A stretch of 5,304 nucleotides of DNA from the NCBI GenBank assembly GCA_045629045.1, contig JAZQQM010000044.1:1-5304 (forward strand), in the 5' to 3' direction. The first letter of the stretch is position 1; the number at the start of each line of letters is the position of its first letter. The notes under the pieces are model-generated. The model made no database searches. It was not told where the DNA came from and worked only from the letters and a program-made list of their open reading frames with translations. The DNA comes from JAILLW01 sp045629045 (GTDB taxonomy: Bacteria; Bacillota; Clostridia; Lachnospirales; Lachnospiraceae). Positions 1 to 5,119 of this stretch are shown here, piece after piece. The position numbers and the translations under genes were made by a program.

Positions 1-194
1 TCTTCTCAAAAAATAACAACACTTAAGAAATACATTTAAGCCGCTAGCTGATGAATGAAATATCGAGCCAGGAAGTGTGGATTCTCCAGTTACAAAATGA
101 GCTGAGCGAGAGTCGACGCTTGTTTGCTGTGTAATTTTTTAAGTGCAAAGCTATTATAACACGTCTGTAAAGTTCGTAAACTATGGAAAGTCGC

Positions 195-301
195 TTACAA
201 AACGGGACTTTCATTTACAAAACGGGATTTCTGATTACAAAATGTGTTTTTCATTTACAAAATGGGATTCTCGCGTTACAAACGGGAATCTCGGATTGCA
301 A
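195..301. repeat. Array of five 20-21 bp direct repeats (plus a degenerate sixth)
   Basis: Units begin at 195, 215, 235, 255 and 276, each starting TTACAAA. The rough consensus is TTACAAAAYGGGAYTYTCRT. Unit lengths are 20, 20, 20, 21 and 20 bp. A sixth start, TTGCAA at 296, is degenerate. A diverged copy (GGATTCTCCAG then TTACAAAATGAG) lies at 79-101. There are no unique spacers, so it is not a CRISPR array. A 20-21 bp period puts every copy on the same face of the helix, which fits binding sites for a protein (iteron-like, operator-like, or end sites of a transposon). The function is unknown. Confidence 0.85.
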
Positions 302-336
302 TTCATCAATTATTATAACTGTCAGAAATGGACTTA

Positions 337-354
337 TGGACAATATATTATCCA
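337..354. promoter_or_regulatory. Upstream HipB operator candidate
   Basis: TGGACAATATATTATCCA is an 18-bp near-perfect palindrome in which two symmetric pairs out of nine break the symmetry only at one complementary position (16 of 18 bases match the reverse complement). It shares the 9-bp core AATATATTA with the palindrome at 378-393. The two centres are 40 bp apart, about four helical turns. It lies just upstream of the predicted -35 element. HipB antitoxins bind palindromic operators at their own promoter as a family trait; assigning this site to HipB is an inference. Confidence 0.6.
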
Positions 355-357
355 TTA

Positions 358-393
358 TTGCCTAAAAAGCCCAAAAGTGCTAATATATTAGCA
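358..393 (+). promoter_or_regulatory. hipB promoter (extended -10), likely leaderless start
   Basis: TTGCCT (358-363) and TAATAT (381-386) are separated by 17 bp, and TGC directly before the -10 box gives an extended -10. Transcription would begin about 7 nt after the -10 box, which is position 393, the A of the hipB ATG. No Shine-Dalgarno sequence precedes that ATG, so the two observations together point to a leaderless mRNA. The -10 element lies wholly within the palindrome at 378-393, so a bound repressor would block polymerase directly. Confidence 0.6.
378..393. promoter_or_regulatory. HipB operator candidate over -10 and start codon
   Basis: TGCTAATATATTAGCA is a perfect 16-bp palindrome. 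It contains the -10 box (381-386) and ends on the first base of the hipB start codon. It shares the AATATATTA core with the site at 337-354. The position is what is expected of an autorepressor operator in a hipBA operon. Confidence 0.65.
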
Positions 394-674
394 TGAATAT
401 TCTAACACAAAAAACTTATAATGAAATTAATATGGAACTTGCTAAACGTGTTGTACTCCTTCGAAGGAGAAAAAAGATTTCTCAAACGGAACTTGGTAAG
501 AGGTCCGGCGTTAGTTTTGGGTCGATTAAGAGATTTGAACAGACAGGAGAAATTTCACTTTCATCGCTTACCAAGATTGCTATCGCTCTTAATGTCGAAA
601 AGGAAATGGACAACCTGTTTAGCAAGGTGGAGTTTTCATCAATTGAGGAAGTTATAAATGAACAAACTAAATAG
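393..674 (+). CDS. hipB: HipB-like antitoxin, XRE-family helix-turn-helix protein
   Basis: This is a 93-residue DNA-binding protein. It should neutralise the HipA kinase encoded next to it and repress the shared promoter. A single XRE/HTH_3 domain spans about residues 15-72: the first helices hold LAKRVVLLRRRKKISQTELG, followed by a turn and recognition helix (SGVSFGSIKRFEQ), then the typical LSSLTKIAIALNV helix. A charged tail (about 73-93) follows, which in this family often contacts or plugs the toxin; that role is inferred. The start at 393 has no ribosome binding site but coincides with the predicted transcription start, which suits leaderless translation. ATG at 432 (Met14) is an alternative that would still keep the whole domain, though it too lacks a good ribosome binding site. 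The gene overlaps hipA by 17 nt, a sign of translational coupling. Confidence 0.88.
   Translation: MNILTQKTYNEINMELAKRVVLLRRRKKISQTELGKRSGVSFGSIKRFEQTGEISLSSLTKIAIALNVEKEMDNLFSKVEFSSIEEVINEQTK
645..650 (+). promoter_or_regulatory. Ribosome binding site of hipA
   Basis: GAGGAA lies 7 nt before the ATG at 658, inside the hipB coding sequence. It fixes the hipA start and supports translation of the toxin from the overlapping junction. Confidence 0.75.
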
Positions 675-1779
675 TATACAAGTGCGTTATAATGAGCGAC
701 TTGTCGGCACTATGGCTGTGTACCAAAATCGATTGGCGGCATTCGAATATTCGGCGGAATGGTTGAATGATGGTTTTTCGATTAGCCCATTTTCATTGCC
801 ACTTGAAAAGAAAGTTTTTATCCCGACAATCGATCCTTTTAATGGGGTGTTTGGCGTATTTGCGGATAGTCTTCCGGATGGATGGGGGCGCGTGCTGGTT
901 GACAGATTGATGCGCAAAAATGGGCTGGATCCGTTTAGCATGGGGAATTTGGAAAGACTGGCTATAGTCGGGAATTCGGGCATGGGCGCTCTTTCGTATG
1001 TTCCCACTATTAAATTGGGAGAATCTAAGGTACAGTTTTCATTAGACGAAATATCAAAGGAATGTAAAAGAATTTTGGAAACAGAAGATGATACAAGACA
1101 GTTGGATTATCTGTTTATGCACGGCGGGTCATCCGGTGGTGCAAGACCTAAAATACTTACGCAGATTGCCGGAGAAGAATGGATAATAAAGTTCCCTTCG
1201 TCCAATGATGACAGGAACATAGGAAGACAGGAATATGATTATTCCATATGTGCCAAAGAGTGCGGCATTGAAATGGAAGAAACAAGACTGTTTGAATCTG
1301 ATTTATGTGACGGATACTTTGGAACCAGACGTTTTGATCGTTGCAACGGTAAAAAAATCCACATGGTTTCGGTGGCGGGATTACTTGAAACTTCGCATAG
1401 AGTTCCTAATCTGGACTATGATTTGTTGATGCGGCTGACATTGCAACTGACTCAAAGCATGGAGGAATGTGAGAAACTCTATCGATTGATGTGTTTTAAT
1501 GTATATTCGCACAACAGAGATGATCATTCCAAGAATTTTTCATATCAATATATAGAAAAAGAACACAGATGGATTATGTCGCCTGCGTATGATTTGACGT
1601 ACAGTAATTCAATCGGCGGAGAACATGCTACGACAATTCACGGAAACGGAACCAATCCGGGATTAGGCGATATATTGGCAGTTGCAAAGGAAATTGGAAT
1701 AAGTTCTGCAAAAGCAAAAAAAATATCAGAAGAAGTATATGAAATAGTGATGATAAGACTGAAAGAATATCTTAGCTAA
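658..1779 (+). CDS. hipA: HipA-family serine/threonine kinase toxin
   Basis: This 373-residue protein is a HipA-type kinase. The E. coli member phosphorylates glutamyl-tRNA synthetase and so halts translation and causes persistence; other members hit other tRNA synthetases, so the target here is unknown. The N-terminal HipA subdomain (about 1-115) is present in the same chain, unlike three-gene HipBST systems where it is separate. The kinase part follows: Gly-rich loop GGSSGGARPK (156-165), with Ser158 in the place of the autophosphorylated Ser150 of E. coli HipA; ATP-contact lysine Lys178 in IIKFPS; catalytic loop HNRDDHSKN (285-293) with Asp288 and Asn293; and metal-binding Asp312 in SPAYDL. 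All key residues are intact, so it is probably active. It is shorter than E. coli HipA (about 440 residues), with no obvious missing core. It is coupled to hipB and followed 13 nt later by mtnA. Confidence 0.93.
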   Translation: MNKLNSIQVRYNERLVGTMAVYQNRLAAFEYSAEWLNDGFSISPFSLPLEKKVFIPTIDPFNGVFGVFADSLPDGWGRVLVDRLMRKNGLDPFSMGNLERLAIVGNSGMGALSYVPTIKLGESKVQFSLDEISKECKRILETEDDTRQLDYLFMHGGSSGGARPKILTQIAGEEWIIKFPSSNDDRNIGRQEYDYSICAKECGIEMEETRLFESDLCDGYFGTRRFDRCNGKKIHMVSVAGLLETSHRVPNLDYDLLMRLTLQLTQSMEECEKLYRLMCFNVYSHNRDDHSKNFSYQYIEKEHRWIMSPAYDLTYSNSIGGEHATTIHGNGTNPGLGDILAVAKEIGISSAKAKKISEEVYEIVMIRLKEYLS

Positions 1780-1781
1780 GA

Positions 1782-1786
1782 AAGGA
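1782..1786 (+). promoter_or_regulatory. Ribosome binding site of mtnA
   Basis: AAGGA lies 6 nt before the ATG at 1793, in the 13-nt gap after hipA. There is no room for a separate promoter in the gap, so mtnA is probably read from the hipBA transcript, unless a promoter lies inside hipA. Confidence 0.75.
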
Positions 1787-1792
1787 TATATT

Positions 1793-2899
1793 ATGAACAA
1801 TAATATTTTAAATTACAATACAGTAGAATTGGATACCACAGATAACAGCATGATAATTATCGATCAGACCAAGCTACCGGGAACGACGGAGCTTATTAAG
1901 CTTAGAACGGCACAGGAAATTTGGGATGCTATTTATCTTCTTAAGGTACGCGGAGCTCCGGCTATCGGTGTGGCAGCAGGTTTTGGAATATATATTTTGG
2001 CTACGCAGATAGTGAGCAAAGATATACAGGAATTTTATGATGAGTTTGTTAAACAAAAGGATTATCTTAATTCTTCACGTCCTACAGCTGTTAATCTGTC
2101 CTGGGCATTAAATAGGATGGACGCAGTGTGCCGTGAGACCTTGTTTGGGGATTCACCCGAGAGCGGGGCCGATAAGATAAAGGCAGTTTTGGAAAATTTG
2201 AAAAAGGAAGCCTTGGCAATTCAGGAAGAGGATATATGGACCTGTAAGATGTTAGGCGAGTATGGGCTTACTCTCGTTAAACCGGGGGATGGAATTTTGA
2301 CCCACTGCAATGCCGGACAGCTTGCAACCAGTAAGTATGGAACCGCTACGGCACCTATCTATTTAGGCCATGAAAAAGGATATAATTTTAAGGTATTCGC
2401 CGATGAAACAAGACCTTTACTTCAGGGAGCACGACTTACCTCCTATGAACTTCATTCCGCAGGCGTAGATGTTACATTGATTTGCGACAATATGGCATGC
2501 ATGGTTATGAAGAACGGTTGGGTTAACGCTGTTTTCGTAGGTTGCGACAGGGTGGCAGCTAACGGTGATGTTGCCAATAAAATCGGAACCAGCGGAGTTG
2601 CTACTATTGCGAAACGATTTAATGTTCCTTTTTATGTATGTGCTCCTACTTCTACTATTGATTTAACCACTCCTACCGGAGCTGATATTAAGATTGAACA
2701 GCGTCCCGATACGGAAGTGACCGAAATGTGGTACAAAGAGCGTATGGCTCCGGATGGGGTCAAGGTGTTTAATCCCGCATTTGACGTTACGGACAATGAG
2801 TATGTGACGGCTATTGTTACGGAGTACGGTATAGCAAGAGCTCCTTATGATAAATCGCTTAAAGAAATACTGGATAAGAAAAAGTCGATGAATAAGTGA
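1793..2899 (+). CDS. mtnA: S-methyl-5-thioribose-1-phosphate isomerase
   Basis: This 368-residue cytoplasmic enzyme converts the aldose 5-methylthioribose-1-phosphate to the ketose 5-methylthioribulose-1-phosphate in the methionine salvage pathway. It belongs to the MtnA / eIF2B-alpha-like isomerase superfamily and has the usual length for it. Visible motifs in order are KVRGAPAIGVAAG (51-63), LTHCNAG with catalytic Cys172 (169-175), DETRPLLQGARLT (204-216), and VGCDRVAANGDVANKIGT with catalytic Asp252 (249-266). The C-terminal part ends with NPAFDVT and a TEYGIARAPY stretch, as in full-length members. No other salvage gene (mtnK, mtnB, mtnW, aldolase) is in the window; in Clostridia the product may be passed to a class II aldolase in a DHAP-type shunt, which cannot be tested here. 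Related activity on 5-deoxyribose-1-phosphate is also possible. Its place directly after hipA is unusual. Confidence 0.96.
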   Translation: MNNNILNYNTVELDTTDNSMIIIDQTKLPGTTELIKLRTAQEIWDAIYLLKVRGAPAIGVAAGFGIYILATQIVSKDIQEFYDEFVKQKDYLNSSRPTAVNLSWALNRMDAVCRETLFGDSPESGADKIKAVLENLKKEALAIQEEDIWTCKMLGEYGLTLVKPGDGILTHCNAGQLATSKYGTATAPIYLGHEKGYNFKVFADETRPLLQGARLTSYELHSAGVDVTLICDNMACMVMKNGWVNAVFVGCDRVAANGDVANKIGTSGVATIAKRFNVPFYVCAPTSTIDLTTPTGADIKIEQRPDTEVTEMWYKERMAPDGVKVFNPAFDVTDNEYVTAIVTEYGIARAPYDKSLKEILDKKKSMNK

Positions 2900-2991
2900 T
2901 GTAGCGAAACCGGAGCTCCAATATGGGCAGTACGGACACCAGCTTAATCATCCGCCCCAATTTTCATATGGCTTGTTAGTTCGTCAAATTA

Positions 2992-3060
2992 TCTCCTAAA
3001 AGCAATTGATTTTCTCCCAAAACAAGCGTATATTTGGGATATAAAATAAAAGTTGGGAGA
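2992..3060. promoter_or_regulatory. Four-site operator of the fic gene (nested inverted repeats)
   Basis: Four 10-bp sites of one type occur: TCTCCTAAAA (2992-3001), TCTCCCAAAA (3013-3022), then in inverted orientation ATTTGGGATA (3032-3041) and AGTTGGGAGA (3051-3060). Starts are spaced 21, 19 and 19 bp, about two helical turns each. The best pair is a perfect 10-bp inverted repeat, TTTCTCCCAA (3011-3020) and TTGGGAGAAA (3053-3062). The sites interleave with the promoter at 3006-3034 and the last reaches the ribosome binding region, so bound protein would repress. The likely binder is the winged-helix domain of the Fic protein itself or an unlinked regulator (inference). Confidence 0.65.
3006..3034 (+). 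promoter_or_regulatory. fic promoter
   Basis: TTGATT (3006-3011) and TATATT (3029-3034) with an exact 17-bp spacer form a good housekeeping-type promoter. The expected start, near 3041, leaves a leader of about 30 nt before the ATG at 3071. The second TCTCCCAAAA site lies within the spacer. Confidence 0.6.
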
Positions 3061-3070
3061 AAGAAGGTTT

Positions 3071-4132
3071 ATGAGAGAATTTAATTATTCAAAATTATCG
3101 GAAAGAACCTGGGATAATGAGATTATGGCATACGTTGCCCAAATCCACGAATATAAAGGAAAACAAGAACTGTTTTTGAGACAAAAGCCTGTTGAACTTA
3201 ATCGCCTGATTGAAATTGCCAAAATACAAAGTACTGAAAGTTCAAATCAAATAGAAGGTATAGTAACAACTAATGCAAGATTGAAACAATTGGTTGAGAA
3301 CAAAACGACACCGAAAAATAGAGATGAGGAAGAAATTCTTGGATATCGTAATGTGTTAAATATTGTTCATGAGAGTTATGAAGCAATTCCTGTACGCAGT
3401 AATTATATTTTACAATTGCATGGGGAAATGTTAAAGCACACAGCTTTTTCATATGCAGGTAAGTATAAAACTGCACCTAATGAAATCGATATGGTGTTGG
3501 AAAATGGAGAAAAGGTGGTATTATTTAAACCACTGGAGCCGTATGAGACACCTGATGCAATCGACAGGCTATGTGACGAATTTGATAAAGCTCTTAATGA
3601 AAGTGTTGTTGATCCTCTTATTTTAATTCCAAATTTTATATTAGATTTTTTGTGTATTCATCCGTTCAATGATGGAAATGGAAGAATGAGCAGATTGCTT
3701 ACATTGTTGTTATTATATAGAAGCGGATATATAGTAGGGCAATATATAAGTATTGAAAAAGCAATAGCTGACACAAAGGATAGTTATTATGCAGTATTAC
3801 AGCAGTCAAATCAAAAATGGTACGAGGGAGATAATGATCCAAAGGCATTTATAAAATATATGTTAGGGATTGTTTTGTCTTGCTATCGTGAGTTTGAATC
3901 AAGAGTTATGCTTGCCTCAAAGACAGGAAATAAGAGTACTGCATATGATATTGTTAAAAAGTATACTGAAAGTACACTTGGGAAATTCTCAAAGCAGGAT
4001 ACACTTATATCTTGTCCAAGTCTTGGCAGTTCATCAGTTGAAGCAGCATTGAAGAAACTTGTAGAAGAAGGTGTAATAATAAGAACTGGCTCAGGAAGAA
4101 AAACTATGTATATGAATAAATTACGGTCGTGA
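3071..4132 (+). CDS. Class II Fic-domain AMP-transferase with C-terminal winged helix
   Basis: This 353-residue protein is a Fic enzyme, which normally transfers AMP from ATP to a hydroxyl side chain of a target protein; the target here is unknown. The N-terminal Fic_N part carries the inhibitory motif SNQIEG (58-63), matching [S/T]xxxE[G/N]; Glu62 should pair with the second arginine of the active site and keep the enzyme autoinhibited, as in class II Fic proteins. The substrate flap lies near 130-156, and the catalytic motif HPFNDGNGRMSR (197-208) is complete, with His197 and Arg208. The C-terminal 60 residues form a winged-helix-like unit (SSVEAALKKLVEEGVIIRTG and a basic wing), suggesting DNA binding. 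I chose ATG 3071, preceded by GAAGG and GGGAG stretches; an in-frame TTG at 3053 would sit inside the operator and has no ribosome binding site. No signal peptide or membrane segment is seen. The gene ends right at the esaA-like fragment. Confidence 0.92.
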   Translation: MREFNYSKLSERTWDNEIMAYVAQIHEYKGKQELFLRQKPVELNRLIEIAKIQSTESSNQIEGIVTTNARLKQLVENKTTPKNRDEEEILGYRNVLNIVHESYEAIPVRSNYILQLHGEMLKHTAFSYAGKYKTAPNEIDMVLENGEKVVLFKPLEPYETPDAIDRLCDEFDKALNESVVDPLILIPNFILDFLCIHPFNDGNGRMSRLLTLLLLYRSGYIVGQYISIEKAIADTKDSYYAVLQQSNQKWYEGDNDPKAFIKYMLGIVLSCYREFESRVMLASKTGNKSTAYDIVKKYTESTLGKFSKQDTLISCPSLGSSSVEAALKKLVEEGVIIRTGSGRKTMYMNKLRS

Positions 4133-4160
4133 ATTAGGGGTATTCCCGAATGAGAACTAC
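4113..4160 (+). other. Junction between fic and the 5'-truncated esaA-like gene
   Basis: In the frame of the downstream gene, the first stop upstream is the TGA at 4113-4115, which lies inside the last codons of fic. From about 4122 on, this frame reads YGRELGVFPNENYV, continuous with the esaA-like domain. The fic stop is at 4130-4132. The likely breakpoint is therefore within about 4115-4135. No direct repeat, inverted repeat or insertion sequence is visible at the join. Ribosomes finishing fic could reinitiate at the GTG at 4161, 28 nt later. Confidence 0.5.
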
Positions 4161-5117
4161 GTGAACGCTTCTTTGGAAGAGGCACGAAGCGGAATACTAA
4201 ATGGAACATATGGGGCATTTATAGTTATTCCACCATCATTTTCTGATGCTGTTGAAAGTATTAATGAATTTCCGCAAAAAGCGGAGTTGTCGTATACAAT
4301 TAATCCAAATTTATCTGATGCGACTAAGTTAATTGTTACGGAGGAAGTTGTGGAATATTTGTCATCTATGAATGACACTTTGTCATATGTTTATGTAACA
4401 AGCATAATGAGTGAATTTCATGATGTTCAGGATGGCTCAAAGATAATACTTGAGCATGATATAGAAGATTTGAATAATATAATTTCAATTGATCTCGGGA
4501 AATTATCTACAGATATCGAATATACTCCTTTGCAACAAACGGATTATAAATGGGAATATGTTGATTTAAGCGAATACAGTGATAGAAACGAAGAATACAT
4601 TAATAACATAGACAAGTACTATGAAGAAGTACATCAAAAACTGTCGGAAAAATATAAGGAAATAGATGATGGCGCAAAATCAGCTGCACAGCAGTATGCG
4701 GATGTGAAGAGCCAAATAGGAGCCTTTGATCCATTTAATGATGAAGCCGGTAATAGTGTTCTTGATGGGGGATTTGCGAGATTAGAAACGGAAGTTGCGC
4801 GTACTGATGTAAATAAAATGAACAGTGAAATGCAAGCATCAATTAATCAAAATAAAAGTGGTTTGGATGCTTGCTATTATGAGGCTGTAACAGATATTAC
4901 GAACGGTGTGACAAATAGAATAATATATGGAAATGATAGTAGATACTATGTACATTCGAAGGAAGATTATTGGAAATCGGATTCAGGACTAACAGCTGAA
5001 GAATTGTTTGCTGAATTTTTTTCATATAATATGACCGGAAATATTGAAAAAGTAAATATTACCAGAGAATATTTTCCCTTAGCCACTTTGGCAATAGACG
5101 AAATGGTAGGTAGGTAA
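4161..5117 (+). CDS. YueB/EsaA/YhgE-like extracellular domain protein, N-terminus missing
   Basis: The open frame (318 codons from GTG 4161) resembles the exported domain of the YhgE/Pip and type VII secretion EsaA/YueB group: a segment like GILNGTYGAFIVIPPSFSDA (11-30), then a PQKAELSYTINPN stretch (38-50), an EFHDVQDG segment (85-92) and a coiled-coil-prone, charged region (about 145-187). The assignment rests on pattern memory and is moderate. Such proteins start with a cytoplasmic end and membrane segment before this domain; none is here. The frame stays open upstream to a stop at 4113-4115 and still reads family-like (LGVFPNENYV just before the GTG), so the true protein began further upstream and its 5' part was lost or replaced by fic. 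There is no good ribosome binding site. No C-terminal membrane helices are present either, unlike long EsaA proteins, so a short form of the family is possible. It may be a non-functional remnant. Confidence 0.55.
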   Translation: MNASLEEARSGILNGTYGAFIVIPPSFSDAVESINEFPQKAELSYTINPNLSDATKLIVTEEVVEYLSSMNDTLSYVYVTSIMSEFHDVQDGSKIILEHDIEDLNNIISIDLGKLSTDIEYTPLQQTDYKWEYVDLSEYSDRNEEYINNIDKYYEEVHQKLSEKYKEIDDGAKSAAQQYADVKSQIGAFDPFNDEAGNSVLDGGFARLETEVARTDVNKMNSEMQASINQNKSGLDACYYEAVTDITNGVTNRIIYGNDSRYYVHSKEDYWKSDSGLTAEELFAEFFSYNMTGNIEKVNITREYFPLATLAIDEMVGR

Positions 5118-5119
5118 GT

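Larger units (their letters stand above)
1..392. other. Gene-poor leader region with repeats and operators
   Basis: I find no convincing protein gene here. The only short open frame that is not repeat-driven is 51-134 (27 codons, ATG to TAA, just after an in-frame stop at 45-47). It has no clear ribosome binding site and I do not recognise it; it could be a relic of a gene end. The two longer frames in the region (GTG at 143 to 391, and 183-365) run through a 20-21 bp repeat array. Because 20 is not a multiple of three, the same motif is read in different frames as LQNG, YKTG and similar, so the reading looks accidental. The region ends in the promoter and operator elements of the hipB gene. 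Confidence 0.6.
2900..3070. other. Intergenic region between mtnA and fic
   Basis: No gene is seen. The part 2900-2985 is richer in G and C than what follows and contains an 18-codon frame starting at the ATG of CAATATGGGC and ending in TAG before 2980; there is no ribosome binding site and I do not assign a function. An 8-bp GGAGCTCC palindrome is present but lacks a T-run, so I see no intrinsic terminator for the mtnA operon. From 2990 on the sequence turns AT-rich and holds the fic promoter and its repeat sites. Confidence 0.6.

Noticed and set aside
195..301. CRISPR array
   Set aside because: The repeats are contiguous with no unique spacers, are too short and too diverged, and no cas gene is present.
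143..391. Open frames of 82 and 60 codons (143-391 and 183-365)
   Set aside because: They run through the 20-21 bp repeat array in two frames, start without a clear ribosome binding site, and give only repeat-derived peptides (LQNG, YKTG). The first also overlaps the hipB operators.
687..1007. Antisense open frame of 106 codons
   Set aside because: It is opposite the conserved HipA N-terminal domain and has no family-like features; a shadow of hipA.
2913..2920. Intrinsic terminator at the GGAGCTCC palindrome after mtnA
   Set aside because: The palindrome has no loop that would form a stable hairpin and no following T-run.
3011..3062. The 10-bp inverted repeat as a transcription terminator or riboswitch
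   Set aside because: The arms are 32 nt apart, one arm lies within the promoter spacer upstream of the expected transcript start, and no T-run follows; an operator explains it better.
3053..3070. TTG at 3053 as the start of the Fic protein
   Set aside because: No ribosome binding site precedes it, it lies in the operator repeat, and the ATG at 3071 has purine-rich GGGAG/GAAGG sequence upstream.
3883..4378. Antisense open frames at 3883-4218 and 4157-4378
   Set aside because: Both lie opposite family-like coding sequence (Fic winged helix and the esaA-like domain), and neither shows recognisable motifs.
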